This document shows, piece by piece, positions 1-10,648 of a stretch of 64,000 nt of DNA. Origin of the DNA: Ashinkailepas kermadecensis (Eukaryota > Arthropoda > Thecostraca > Neolepadidae); assembly GCA_034440615.1 (NCBI GenBank), contig JAOTOM010005178.1:776001-840000 (forward strand), written 5' to 3'. The notes beneath the pieces were generated by a model. The model had not been told where the DNA came from, ran no database searches, and saw only the letters and a list, made by a program, of their open reading frames with translations. The number at the start of each line of letters is the position of its first letter. Positions within the stretch are counted from its first letter, which is position 1. A program made the translations under genes and the position numbers.

Positions 1-135
1 AGTCAGCCGGGGCCTCATCATCCTCACTATCGCCACAGTCAGCCGGGGCCTCATCATCCTCACTATCGCCACAGTCAGCCGAGGCCTGGCCCACACATCT
101 CACTAGCACCACAGTCAGCCGGGGCCTCATCGTCA
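1..135. repeat. 36-bp tandem repeat, 3-4 copies, cut by window edge
   Basis: Units begin AGTCAGCCGGGGCCTCATC at 1, 37, 73 and about 112. The third unit is diverged. The array lies in the MARCHF6 intron about 80 bp beyond the donor of the last exon in the window. Confidence 0.85.
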
Positions 136-214
136 TGGAGCCGACGCCTCATTTCCAAAACAGCGAGGGGAAGAGACAGAGGACGGGGGGGGGGGGAACC
201 AGCCAGCGGCTCAC

Positions 215-394
215 CTCCTGTATGGGATTGAAGTCGGGGTCGTTGAGATTCCTCAGGAACCAGAGCACGCCCGGACGCAGCACCTCCCTCAGCAGCAGGA
301 TGAAGGAGGCGAAGTAGAACACGTAGATCATGCCAACCAGCCAGTGCAGGAACATGCAGGAGCCAGGCGCAAACTTGAACGCCTTCTGGCGATC
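215..394 (-). CDS. MARCHF6: MARCHF6 coding exon 9 (last exon in the window)
   Basis: The 180-nt, phase-0 exon follows CGTGGCAG and ends at GAG before GTGAGC. It encodes [31 protein letters not shown] and [20 protein letters not shown], then PDFNPIQE. This is among the most conserved blocks of the whole protein. The gene continues to the left of the window. Confidence 0.96.
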
Positions 395-3300
395 CTGCCA
401 CGGGCAACCGAACATGTTAAAAGGAGTGGAACACCCTGAAGAGTGCGGGTGGTGGTTATTCGTTTTACGACACGTCGACCGTTGAGTCATGTAGCGTCGC
501 CAATCTCTCACGCCGATTGGTCGCGGGCGAAGAGTAGCGACAGGTGAGACTCCAACCCATAATCTTTCGATTGTGAGACGGGCAACTTACCCCTAGACTA
601 CTCGTCCCCTCCTGAAGAGTGAAAGACACACACGACACGCTAACTCGTCTCACGGGACAGTCTATTGAATACATCGAAGTTCAACATAATCGGTTTCAAG
701 AGCGACAGACGGAAATCATAATCCCATTTCAACAGCTGGAGTCGCATAAGTACCAATCTCTCCAGAAAACCGGTGAACAGATCTGTGACATCTTCATTCA
801 GCTAAATCGCTTGGAGACCATAACAACCTGAAGACTGCCAAACCCACTTGAATCTGGCCTCACCCACCCAGAGACCATTACCATCTGAAGACCGCCCCAT
901 CCATCTGAACACAGCCTGACTCGCCCGAAGACCGCTTAACCCATCTGAAGACCATTACAATCTGAAAACCACCGCACACACCTGAACACAGTCTTGTCCA
1001 CCTGAATACCAGCAAATCCAGCCGAGAGCGCCACACCCGCCCGGGGACCACCACACCAGCCTGGAGACCACCGCATCTACCCGCAGCACCTGGAATCCGC
1101 GCCACCCACCTGCAGACTCGTGTCCAGCAGGGTGAGCGAGCAGACGTCCAGCCACCAGCCGCACACGAGAGGGAACACGCCGATCTCCACCACGGCCAGC
1201 ATCGACACTTTGACGACCACGTAGCAGACGCCCAGCACTCGCTTCGCCCTGCAGCAGAGGCAGAGGTTCCATCAGCTCGTCAGTCCGTCGGCCGTCCAAC
1301 GGCGGCAGGGCACGCCACGGCCGATGTTATGCTGAGGTGTGTGTGTCTGCGTGGCGCATTGGGTGTGCGTATGGGGCATGTTTTTGCCGCCCGGGTGCTA
1401 TGTGCGACAAAGTGTGGTATGTTTTTGTCACTCGTGTATTGTGACTGACGCCGTGTGGCATGTTTTTGCCGCTCGTGTATGGTGAGTGAAGTAGTGTGGT
1501 ATGCTTTTGCCGCTCGTGCATTGTGACTGACGCGGTGTGGTGTGTGTTTGCCGCTCGTGTATTTGGCGTGACACAGTGCTGTATGTCTCGCCACTGAGAC
1601 ATTGTGAGCGTGATGGTGACCAACTGACAAACTGTGCAATATTGTGGTGCACAGCACAAGTCGTAAAATCGTCTTCCATTCCAGTAACGTTGAGCCGCGA
1701 CGCACGCCCCTAACACTCGCCGGGCCGACCGACACAGGCCATATTGGGTTGAAATGCAGATATCGACTGAAATCCCTGGAAACGGCTTTACAAAAAGGCA
1801 TATTTTTTTAAATTCGGCCTTGTTTCTCAAGAACTAAGATAAATTAATATAATTATACTGAACATAGTTTTAAAATGTCAGAAGAGTCAGGACAGGGCAG
1901 GTCAGGCCGGGTCAGCATCAAGCTTCATCACCAGCTTCCGAACTATGTGTGCTAGAAGCACAGCGAAAACATCATTGGCAAGCCATTGCTGCCTAGAACA
2001 CATATCACACATTATTTTGTCACTTACTACCATACCCAAGTCACCAAGGGTCATAATACGTCCACCCAGTGACATGACCTTTTCCCAGAGGAATGACTGA
2101 AAATATGAATGTGTACGCACTGGGCCATATAAAAGTTAAGGTACGTGAAGTCAATACGTTTATAATTGAAAGTCTCTGATAAATTACCTTTTGAGGTAGA
2201 AATATCTGCTTCCAAGGAAGTGAAATTATACTGACATGTCTTTGTAAACTGCTCGGCTTCTGACCAAGTGATCTCATCTTAGGTCACGCCAAGAAAATGT
2301 AGACTAATAAAACGATCACTTCAGTTTTCGCCTAAGTGTACACTGCTTGGAAAGTAACTCCAAAGAAATGCCAAATCATGTCAAATAAGGTCAGAGCACA
2401 CAAGGTCAGGTCACCTCAGTTCATTGGCTGGCCATCCGATGTCATGTCGCACGACTTAGATGGCGCTGAAGCCGAATTCAAATATGACTTCGCGATGAAC
2501 ATCAACATTCTGTATAAGATCGCATTGTGTAGAAAATACATGATACTTACCTTATGCCATTGACCCTCAGCCTGGTAACTTTAACCTTGACTACAATTTC
2601 CTGCTGACAAGTTGTTTGCCTTGATGAAAGGACAGCATGATCTTAACTTAGTGTTTCCCAGGTCAATGACCTTTGACGACGTCGATCCGAAAATTGCACG
2701 ATATGCAAAAAAGATGTACGAGGTACTGAACGTATCATGTCTCTGCGTCTAATCATTCGGTCGCTACCGCGGAAAAACCTGTGGGGGGAGGGGGGGGGGG
2801 GCTCTCTCGAGAACCATCCGGCCTTGCGACGGTTAACTTCTCGTCACGCCTCGCAACTTTACGCCACGCGGCGTGCCTCCCCGCTCACCTGTTCATGGAG
2901 AGCAGCGAGGCGAAGGTGTGCAGCAGCACCAGCAGCAGGCCGATGATGCAGTAGCCCACCAGGGTGGTGAGCAGGCCCTCGAAGTGGGACGACATCACCA
3001 CGTCGCGCGCGCGGAACCCCATGATCGCGAAGTGGCCGATGTGGTACGGACAGAACGCTGCCAGAGAGGGTGGCCGTGGTCGGAGTTGGCCGACACCATG
3101 AGCCAACAGACGTTCATGATCGTGGGCCATTTGGGCCATGCTGAGGTCAAGGCTCTATCACTCGGCATCTAGTGGGACAAATGGCAGTTAAAGCAATATC
3201 ATCATTATGCTATCCTCGTCATCTCACAATGCATGGCACCAGTTGAGATCATCCCTTATAATTTCGAACGAGGCCGCAGACTGAGCGTTCGTGTTCCTGC

Positions 3301-6300
3301 TTCCTGCTTTTTCAACTAGCAGGAAAATAAACTCAAGAACCCGGCGGGCGAAGCCATAACGCTTTTGAAGGCTGATAATTTGGCAACGAAGAACCGTAAT
3401 TTCGCGGAATAAAAACGAAGAATTAGCTTCAGTTTTAAAGACGTATATATTCGAACTGATGAGGGTCTCACCTCTCTACTATTACCCTTCATCATTCTAT
3501 ACGGAGTCAACTTTTCCAGCTTTGCCGTTTTTATCCGGACATTTTTGCGCCCAGCATTTGCAGCGCCGAATGAGATTATCCTGAGCCGTGTTTCACACGC
3601 ACCACTTCGCTTCAACGTCTAAACGCGACCGCTGCAATGAGCGGGAACTGCTGCAGGACAAACCAAACGCACGGAAACACGTTTCAAAATCCTTCCAAAC
3701 GTCAAGGTCGATACGACATAAATACAGCCAGGCGTGGAGCTGGCTAGCCCAGCGCCGGCGCACCGCTACCGCCCACCTGATGTGTCCGATCGGTCGTAAG
3801 CCATCCCACACCATCACCACCTTACATGATCTACACGGGAGGCTGCACCACCGATCCCACCGGTGGTGGTTGTGACTTTACGACGCACTCAGCAGATGAG
3901 GCCATATGGCGTCGCATGCATTCCACCCTTGCAGGAAGGGCAGGCACCGCGGGGAATGGAACCCCGTGCCTCTAGCTTGCCAGGCGCTCAGCTTAACCAG
4001 AGCCACCGACGCCACCACCGAGCCGGCCGGCCGACTCACCGAACACCAGGATGAAGAGCGTGTTGAGCGACACCACCCAGAACACGTGCTCGAGGAAGAC
4101 CAGGGAGCCGTCCAGACCGAGCAGCCGCTCCCAGGTCAGCTCCTCGGCCGCTCGGTCCCAGTCCATCGGGTTCCAATTGTTGTCGTCGCCGGCGGCCGGC
4201 CGGTCCGGCTGCGCGCCGGCCGGCACGAGATTGTGTCACGTGGTGCGTCACGCGTGGCGTCACACACGGTGTCACACACGTGGTGTCACACACGGTATTC
4301 AAATACTCGCTCTTCGTTAGGTGCGAGATGTCGAAGCGAGTACAGTAGAACGTCGAAATCCGCCATGAAAATGACGACTATGTCGCTTAAAATTTATGGA
4401 TGCTCTCAGTCATTGAAACTTAGCTTTGAGCCCATGGTATATTTATAAGTTTACCGACTTTGCTCGCTGGGCGCATACCAAATTCTGGGACACCTATATT
4501 AAGGATAACGATACACAATTATGTACACTGGTATTGTACAACATACCACATCGTAGGTGATTTGTCCGCCTGTAATTGTGCTACGAGAAGCACAATTGCA
4601 GGCGGTGTGCCCAATTTGGGGCACACCGCGTCATAGTACGCTGCATTGCATCACAGGCTGTTACAGCATGCCCCATCCCGCCAACACGTAGTAACACGTC
4701 GTCACACCACGCCACTCCGTCTTATGCAGTCACATCACGCCCCACCCCGCCACATGTAGTACGTCGTCACATGTCACGTGCGGGCTATCACCGTCACAAT
4801 AGCATCACCGATGGCAGTGCGACGCGACTCACCTGGAACACGTGCCAGTCGATGCCGCCGGCCGCCTCGTCGCCGGCGGCGAGAGCCGGATCTTCGTCGG
4901 CGGCGTCGAGGTCGTCGGCCGGCGGCGGCGGCCCGGGCGGCATGGCGTCGTCCATCGCCTCGTCCTGCGGCAGCGCGGCCGCCGGGTCACCGAGGTCACC
5001 GGCGCGGCGGGGTCACCACGTGCGGGGAGACACGTCACGCGTCGACGAAATGCCGGCACAGGGAGAGGCGACACCAAGCGGATGGAGGTCAGGCACAGGG
5101 GAGAGATGCCATCCAGCAGGGATGGCGCACCAAGGGGCGACGGGGTCACGGAGGTCATCGGCGTGACGGGGACCACGTGCGGGAGACAAGTCACGCGTCG
5201 GCGAACTGCCGGCACAGGGAGAAGAAGCGTCACCACGCGGAGGAGGGATGCATGGGGGATACGTCACCCAGCAGGGATGACGTACCAAGGGGTGATGATG
5301 ATGATGATGAATTGATGCTTAGGGGCGTGTCGACTGCCAGGGTCACTTTGCGCCCACGCACCAAGGGGGTGACGGGGTCAGGATCCGCACGACGGAAAGA
5401 CACACACGGAGCATTGAGCACTCGCGGAGACATCCGCCGGGAGAGGCGTGGGATCGAGTTGGATGGGGGTGACGTGGTGTGCCAGTGGGAAGTCTATATA
5501 TGATATCATCAGACGTGATGTTCGCTGTGAGGGAGATACGGGGGCGTTGAGCTGGCCAGGTCGGCTGTTGTACGCGGGCGAGCTTATGCGCCCGGCATCG
5601 ACGGCCAGCGTGAACAGGTCCACGTGCAAGAAACGGACACCAGCACAGTGTTAAAATAATGGTTTTTCGTTAGGTGTGAGATGTCGAAACGAGCACAGTA
5701 GGATGTCGAAATTCGCCATGGAAACGATGTCCCTTAACATAGGTTATAAGTTCTTGAAACACAATTTTGATCCAACAGCAATCTCCTACATGCACCTTTT
5801 TCCTTTGTTTTGAGATACCTAATTTACGGGTAACTATTTTTGTGATAATGACAAAATACCTATCCTCAATTGATTACCCATCAATTGATAATTGATATTG
5901 TACAACAGACCGCATCATAGGTAATCCTGGATTTGTGCTAAGAGATGTTCGTGCATCACAATCTGTAATGGCAAGCATCAGTATGATATTTATCAACAAG
6001 ATACTGTTAGAAATTAGGTATGAAGACCTAATAATCACTCATCACGAAGCACGATGTCGATACTCAGTTGTGAGGGATGTCAATTCAGTGTTCAGAAAGT
6101 GGTATATTCCACCATATTTCACGAATAATTTATCACTGCACCAGCACACTATTTATGACTGCCATTTTGAGGTCAGCAGCCTTCATAGTGCATTGTTCAG
6201 CAATCTGCATGGGCCTAGTCATGAAGTTCAGTTGTCACGCAGCGCCGGTGGATTGTGTTCGTTTCGACAGGTAGTGAATGGAATTTGGCAGCAAACTCCA

Positions 6301-9300
6301 CGAAATTTGACATCATGCACCATGTTTTCGTGGCATGAAACATACTGATAGTCTAGACTCTGGATTGCACTTCGTAGGTGCTGTCAGTTTTGGGATGAAC
6401 TCTTATTAACATAGGCACCGTGATCTTCCTCTTGACGGTTCATAGCACTGTGGTCTTCCTTTTCAAGACAAGCATTTTCTTTTCCTTTGCTGCAACTACA
6501 CTCGCATGTTCATGTGCGATACCTCCAACGTATGCTGTAAATACTACCTACGCCGCCTGTGGAAGCTGTGACAGGAGGTACGAGGTATGATGTACAAATG
6601 TTATTGTCACGATCACCTTCAACCAATTACCCCAATACAGCTAGGGTAATTTGCATGATATAATCATGCTAGTTATGATGTTATACATGCATATATGATA
6701 TACGAAATTATACTTGGTACCCTATAAATGCTACCTATGTTACAGGGAGACTTATGCCAGTTTTTGTGGTGAGCTTGCGCTTATGGCGGACATGTACCGA
6801 GGGGGTCGTACCTCGTGAGCGGGCATCTCCTGCTCCAGCCAGTCTGGCCCGCCCCCGTGCAGGATCTGCTCCCGCAGCCACACCAGGCTGATGAAGGCGC
6901 ACAGCGTGCAGGTCACCACCACACAGCCCTGCAGACTGTCACTGAGCAGGTTCTCGCTGTGGACAGGGGTGCAGGTCATCACCACACAACCCTGCAGACT
7001 GTCACTGAGTAGGTTCTCACTGTGGACAGGAGTGCAGGTCACCACCACACAGCCCTGCAGACTGTCACTGAGCAGGTTCTCACTGTGGACAGGGGTGCAG
7101 GTCACCACCACACAGCCCTGCAGACTGTCACTGAGCAGGTTCTCACTGTGGACAGGGGTGCAGGTCACCACCACACAGCCCTGCAGACTGTCACTGAGCA
7201 GGTTCTCGCTGTGGACAGGGGTGTAGGTCACCACCACACAGCCCTGCAGACTGTCACTGAGCAGGCTCTCGCTGTGGACGGGGGTGCAGGTCATCACCAC
7301 ACAACCCTGCAGACTGTCACTGAGTAGGTTCTCACTGTGGACAGGAGTGCAGGTCACCACCACACATGAGCAGGCTCTCGCTGTGGACGGAGGTGCAGGT
7401 CACCACCACACAGCCCTGCAGACTGTCACTGAGCAGGTTCTCGCTGTGGACAGGGGTGTAGGTCACCACCACACAGCCCTGCAGACTGTCACTGAGCAGG
7501 CTCTCGCTGTGGACGGGGGTGCAGGTCACCACCACACAGTCCTGCAGACTGTCAATGAGCAGGTTCTCGCTGTGGACAGGGGTGTAGGTCACCACCTCTC
7601 GCTGTGGACAGGGGTGTAGGTCACCACCTCTCGCTGTGGATAGGGGTGCAGGCCACCAGCCAGATGTTCCTCATGCAGACATGTCCCGTGCAAATGATGC
7701 GACATCAGAAGCAGGACTATGATACCACGAAACTGGCTATCGGCAATGTAAGCAATTTCCCATTAATGGTCCAAATCAACAAAATAAAGACGTCTTGCCC
7801 TCCGCCCTTCCCTTACACTTCTTCAGTTCGTCCAGTCCCCAGACCATGGAACGCATGCAACCGTCTAAAAAGTGACGTTCAAGTTGCGCATCAGTGCAAT
7901 TCGACGCACTCTTGCATGTCTGGTACGAAAAAAGTATACTTTTTTTTTATATTTTGCACTTTGCGCAAATACCTGAATGATAGTAGATAGGCCGTTCCTC
8001 TGCCTCTCACAATACAGTCGCACACCACACTCACGTGGACAGGCCGTTCCTCTGCCCGTCTCACAACGCAGCCGCACGCCACTCACGTAGACAGGCCGCG
8101 TCTCTGCCTGTCTCACAACGCAGCCGCACATCACACTCACGTGGACAGGCCACCCTATCTCACAACGCAGCCGCACACCACACTCACGTAGACAGGCCAC
8201 CCTATCTCACAACGCAGCCGCACACCACACTCACGTGGACAGGCCACCCTATCTCACAACGCAGCCGCACACCACACTCACGTGGACAGGCCACCCTATC
8301 TCACAACGCAGCAGCACACCACACTCACGTGGACAGGCCACCCTATCTCACAACGCAGCCGCACACCACACTCACGTGGACAGGCCACCCTATCTCACAA
8401 CGCAGCCGCACACCACACTCACGTGGACAGGCCACCCTATCTCACAACGCAGCCGCACACCACACTCACGTGGACAGGCCACCCTATCTCACGACGCAGC
8501 CGCACACCACACTCACGTGGACAGCATGTCGAGCGGCAGGCCCAGGATGGAGTTGACCGAGCCGGCGAAGAGGCAGCGGTAGATGCGGCAGGCGGTGAGC
8601 GGCACGATGCCCAGCCAGGCGAACGCCACCAGCGTGTAGTGGAACCAGAAGCGGACGGCCGTCGCCACGCTGCCCACCAACCCGGTCAGGATGTCGGCGA
8701 TCGGCAGCCGCTTCGGCATGTCCGGCGAGTAGACTGCCGGCGAGCACGCCCGCGTCAAACTCGCCACGCCAGCTGGCTCGTGGCCATGGCTAGCCGGTCA
8801 GGTTCGACTTCTGGTGTCGGGGTGTAAATCATAGCGACAGAAACAGACAGCGGCACAGACGTAATTTTGGCGTGCATGTTTGCTGTCCAATAAATTGATA
8901 TGCACAAGAAATAGACATCGACCCGTGGGTCGATGCGCTAAGGATGAGGGCTTGCAGAGGGAGTAAGTGTTTTGATATGGCATGGTGTAAGCATAATATA
9001 TATATATATATATATGAAGACGTGCCAGCTAGACTGGTGGCAGGGCGAGAAATGTGGCAGGAAAATGGCAGGACTCCGCAGCACACGGCTGCACACTGAG
9101 GGAGCCATTCTCCAGTCAGCAAATCGATGATATCAAATCAAGAGATATGAGGACATGAGGACATCCCTCAGGAAGAAGTCATGAGGCGGCAGTCACCCTA
9201 TACCGAAACAGCTGAGCATATTATAGATTCAGGAGATCCTTGGGAGAACATACCAGTGAGGCCACAAGAGGCGCTTGTTGGAGCGCCGGTTAGAGAGTGA

Positions 9301-10648
9301 AGTGTGGATGGCGCACTGAACAGCTCTGATAATTCCCAGTGGCTTGCCACGACACAGCTGCAGCACTTGCTACTTATGTCTAAGCTAAGGGACGAAGACA
9401 GCATGTATATTATATTCCCACAGTCCACAGACTCCTCCACTTAAACAATCTACCCCGGGCACCAGCACGCCGCGAACCCCACCCCTCTCCCGCTCCCACC
9501 AACAGCGTACTGGGTGTGAAGGAGAAGCGGTGGTTGCACAGCTCGCAGTACTCCTTTCTGCTGTAGCGCAGCCACTGGATCAGACACTCCTGGTGGATGT
9601 ACTTGATGCTACCCGTGCAGATGCACGGGTAGAAGAGCGGCCGGTCGTGACTGCCCTCTGACCGGCACACCCGGCAGATGTCTGGCGACAGGAGTGCACG
9701 CGTCTCACCGTCATAGTCAGGCGGCGGTCGGACACGACACATCGCCACCACGAGACAGCCGACAGGAGTGCACATGCCACCGTCATTGTCACCACGAGAC
9801 AGCCGACAGGAGTGCACGTGCCACCGTCATTGTCACCACGAGACAGCCGACAGGAGTGCACGTGCCACCGTCATCGTCACACGCCAGTCGGAAACAACGC
9901 ATCGTCACCACGAGACAGCCGACAGGAGTGCACATGCCACCGTCATTGTCACCACGAGACAGCCAGCCGACAGGAGTGCACGTGCCACCGTCATCGTCAC
10001 ACGCCAGTCGGACACAACGCATCGTCACCACGAGACAGCCGGCAGGAGTGCACATGCCACAGTCATCGTCACCACGAGACAGCCGACAGGAGTGCACATG
10101 CCACCGTCATCGTCACACGCCAGTCGGACACAACGCATCGTCACCACGAGACAGCCGACAGGAGTGCACGCGCCACCGTCATCGTCACACGCCAGTCGGA
10201 AACAACGCATCGTCACCACGAGACAGCCGACAGGAGTGCACGTGTGATATGGTCATTTTCAACGTGGCACGTGCAGTGTCATTTTCACAGATTCCCGAGA
10301 GAGCACATCGGTAGTCGTCACAGAGTGGACGCCGACAGGTCAAACAAAACACAGTCACCATCGCGTGGCGACCGAACGCCGCGAGTCACTCAGAAGCAAA
10401 CGAGTAAATCCGTCATTGGGCATCATTAATACTGTGTGTAAACAAAACTGTCTAACTGGCAGTCGGCCAGGCTTCCTGGTTAATTACAATCACACTCACA
10501 CAAACAGTGGCGAACGCCAGATTCTCATTTGGAGCGAGCATCAAATATGCCGTGAGCTACACAACACTTCAATCCGATGATCACTCAGTACGGCTCGGGT
10601 ACAACCCGCTTGCACTGTCGTCCCACCTTGCTGTGAGTCATCATCCAT
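215..10648 (-). CDS. MARCHF6: MARCHF6/TEB4 (Doa10-type) E3 ubiquitin ligase gene, 5' half; 3' part lies left of the window
   Basis: This is a multi-pass ER membrane RING-CH ubiquitin ligase of ER-associated degradation. The coding exons, in transcript order, are 10648-10627, 9681-9511, 8733-8517, 6956-6812, 4964-4833, 4208-4040, 3057-2889, 1248-1110 and 394-215. They total 1344 nt (448 codons) and every junction is phase-consistent with GT..AG introns. Residues 8-64 hold a C4HC3 RING-CH domain (ICRVC, PCICTG, HQEC, YCELC). After it come hydrophobic membrane segments, an acidic insert at about 186-245, and the [10 protein letters not shown] and [10 protein letters not shown] signatures of this family. 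Known full-length relatives have about 900 residues, so roughly half is here. Identity is certain from near-verbatim conserved blocks. The acidic exon and the first exon are the least certain. Confidence 0.95.
446..610 (-). mobile_element. tRNA-derived SINE-A, full length
   Basis: The minus strand shows a tRNA-like head with A box TGGTCTAGGGGTAAG-like and B box GGTTcGAGTCTC-like sequence. A conserved body (GCCCGCGACCAATCGGCGTG) and an AATAACC-type tail follow. It is flanked by the direct repeat CCTGAAGAGTG at 435-445 and 611-621. It lies inside a MARCHF6 intron. Confidence 0.88.
838..1109. repeat. Degenerate tandem repeat beside the MARCHF6 exon 8 donor
   Basis: An imperfect repeat of about 20-30 bp has CCATCTGAAGACC and CACCTG-like cores. 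It runs from about 838 up to the exon 8 donor. On the minus strand many units contain CAGGTG or CAGATGG, resembling the donor. Unit length is irregular. Confidence 0.6.
1110..1248 (-). CDS. MARCHF6: MARCHF6 coding exon 8
   Basis: The 139-nt exon completes an arginine and then reads [38 protein letters not shown] and TLLDTSLQ before GTGGGT. LGVCY..VKVS and EIGVFPLxCGWWLD are conserved hydrophobic blocks of this ligase. It sits in a different frame from the longer but spurious ORFs at this place. Confidence 0.93.
1249..2888. other. MARCHF6 intron 7, no gene seen
   Basis: The intron holds a diffuse repeat at 1340-1580 on a TGTTTTTGCCGCTCGTGTAT-like core of about 55-60 bp, then AT-rich unique sequence. 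The several ORFs of 70-170 codons here come from the repeat and match nothing I recognise. Confidence 0.6.
2889..3057 (-). CDS. MARCHF6: MARCHF6 coding exon 7
   Basis: The 169-nt exon follows CTCTCTGGCAG. It encodes [24 protein letters not shown] and a membrane segment containing [17 protein letters not shown], ending SMN plus two bases before [15 protein letters not shown] and SHFEGLxTTxVGY are family signatures. Confidence 0.95.
3058..4039. other. MARCHF6 intron 6, nothing recognisable
   Basis: The sequence is mostly unique. I see no conserved ORF, tRNA head or tandem array in it. Confidence 0.5.
4040..4208 (-). CDS. MARCHF6: MARCHF6 coding exon 6 (conserved [10 protein letters not shown] block)
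   Basis: The 169-nt exon follows the acceptor GGCGCGCAG. It encodes [18 protein letters not shown], then [17 protein letters not shown], then the hydrophobic run [15 protein letters not shown]. It ends with one base before GTGAGT. [19 protein letters not shown] is close to invariant in MARCHF6 proteins. Confidence 0.95.
4300..4650. repeat. Dispersed repeat R2, diverged copy, ending in twin hairpins
   Basis: It starts TTCGTTAGGTGCGAGATGTC, like 5668, 15300 and related sites, and includes ATTGTACAACATACCACATC near the end as in the 5.7-kb copy. Two neighbouring perfect or near-perfect stems lie at 4566-4605 and 4603-4628. Confidence 0.7.
4833..4964 (-). CDS. MARCHF6: MARCHF6 coding exon 5 (acidic linker)
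   Basis: The 132-nt exon begins [13 protein letters not shown], is rich in D, E, A and P, and ends IDWHVFQ before GTGAGT. It is phase 0 at both ends and so fits the neighbouring exons. Family members have a poorly conserved acidic stretch at this place. The acceptor has a weak pyrimidine tract, so the 5' end is less sure. A further small exon between 6812 and 4964 cannot be excluded. Confidence 0.75.
4985..5228. repeat. 88-bp direct duplication upstream of MARCHF6 exon 5
   Basis: The segment GGGTCACCGAGGTCACCGGC.. through GCCGGCACAGGGAGA (about 4985-5070) recurs at about 5141-5228 with few changes. It lies just upstream, on the minus strand, of the exon 5 acceptor. Weaker echoes continue to about 5400, with a GAT triplet run at 5294-5311. 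Confidence 0.75.
5655..6180. repeat. Dispersed repeat R2, longest copy
   Basis: This is the best-preserved R2 copy in the window. Parts of it recur at 4300-4650, 15285-15490, 16600-16925 and 37250-37445, for example CACGATGTCGATAC, AGTGGTATATTCC and TTCACGAATAATT. It is AT-rich and has no intact ORF. Confidence 0.75.
6812..6956 (-). CDS. MARCHF6: MARCHF6 coding exon 4 (second membrane segment; acceptor lies in a tandem array)
   Basis: The 145-nt exon encodes [11 protein letters not shown], then [19 protein letters not shown], then a short loop ending PAHE before the donor GTACGA. The most proximal acceptor is CTGTCCACAG at 6957-6958. Upstream copies of the same acceptor and exon start repeat every 63 bp, so the true 5' end may vary. 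The proximal acceptor gives the length seen in other species. Confidence 0.88.
6957..7660. repeat. 63-bp minisatellite carrying copies of the MARCHF6 exon 4 acceptor
   Basis: Units repeat every 63 bp from the true acceptor (6957) upward, with acceptors at about 7020, 7083, 7146, 7209, 7272 and 7335. After a 17-bp deletion they continue at 7381, 7444, 7507 and 7570, then three short 33-bp units follow. Each unit holds CTGTCCACAG (or CCACAGTG) plus 44 bp of exon start. Confidence 0.95.
8020..8516. repeat. 47-bp minisatellite carrying copies of the MARCHF6 exon 3 donor
   Basis: About ten units on the plus strand read ACTCACGTGGACAGGCCACC.. at a 47-bp period. On the minus strand each includes GTCCAC|GTGAGTGTGG, that is the last exon bases plus a perfect donor. 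The array starts at the true donor (8516) and runs downstream in the intron. The outermost units are more diverged. Confidence 0.95.
8517..8733 (-). CDS. MARCHF6: MARCHF6 coding exon 3 (first membrane segment)
   Basis: The 217-nt exon encodes [15 protein letters not shown] followed by a hydrophobic segment containing [19 protein letters not shown], then [13 protein letters not shown] and LPLDMLST. All of these are highly conserved in MARCHF6. The donor is CTGTCCAC|GTGAGT. That donor and the last 8 exon bases are copied about ten times in the intron just downstream. Confidence 0.95.
8996..9016. repeat. (AT)n microsatellite
   Basis: About ten TA dinucleotides in the MARCHF6 intron between exons 2 and 3. 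Confidence 0.9.
9511..9681 (-). CDS. MARCHF6: MARCHF6 coding exon 2 (RING-CH domain)
   Basis: The 171-nt exon starts after TGTCGCCAG and ends before GTACGC. It carries all zinc ligands of the C4HC3 RING-CH: ICRVC, then PCICTG, then IHQEC, then YCELC. It ends in ..RFSFTP plus one base, which completes an isoleucine with the next exon. This is the catalytic, E2-recruiting domain facing the cytosol. Confidence 0.95.
9685..10245. repeat. Compound 44/72-bp minisatellite abutting the MARCHF6 RING exon acceptor
   Basis: Units start GACAGCCGACAGGAGTGCAC. Short units are about 44 bp. Longer ones carry an extra block of about 28 bp (CACGCCAGTCGG.. CAACGCATC). The first 14 intron bases before the acceptor (GTGCACTCCTGTCG on the minus strand) are part of every unit, so the array ends within 4 bp of the exon. 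Confidence 0.93.
10627..10648 (-). CDS. MARCHF6: MARCHF6 coding exon 1 (22 nt, start codon)
   Basis: The minus strand reads ATG GAT GAT GAC TCA CAG CAA G and is followed by the donor GTGGGA. The protein MDDDSQQ plus a split aspartate codon joins exactly in phase to the next exon, giving ...QQDICRVC. This matches the short acidic leader that family members carry before the RING-CH. A G follows the ATG. The exon was too short for ORF calling and was found by looking for the required leader and phase. A different leader exon cannot be excluded. Confidence 0.68.

Noticed and set aside
6752..7363. 203-codon ORF taken as one protein
   Set aside because: Only its end (6956-6812) is the MARCHF6 exon. 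The rest is the 63-bp array, kept open because the unit is a multiple of three. Possible use as an extended exon is reported as a finding.
6897..8520. CRISPR array
   Set aside because: Direct repeats without unique spacers in a spliced eukaryotic gene. The units are head-to-tail minisatellites.
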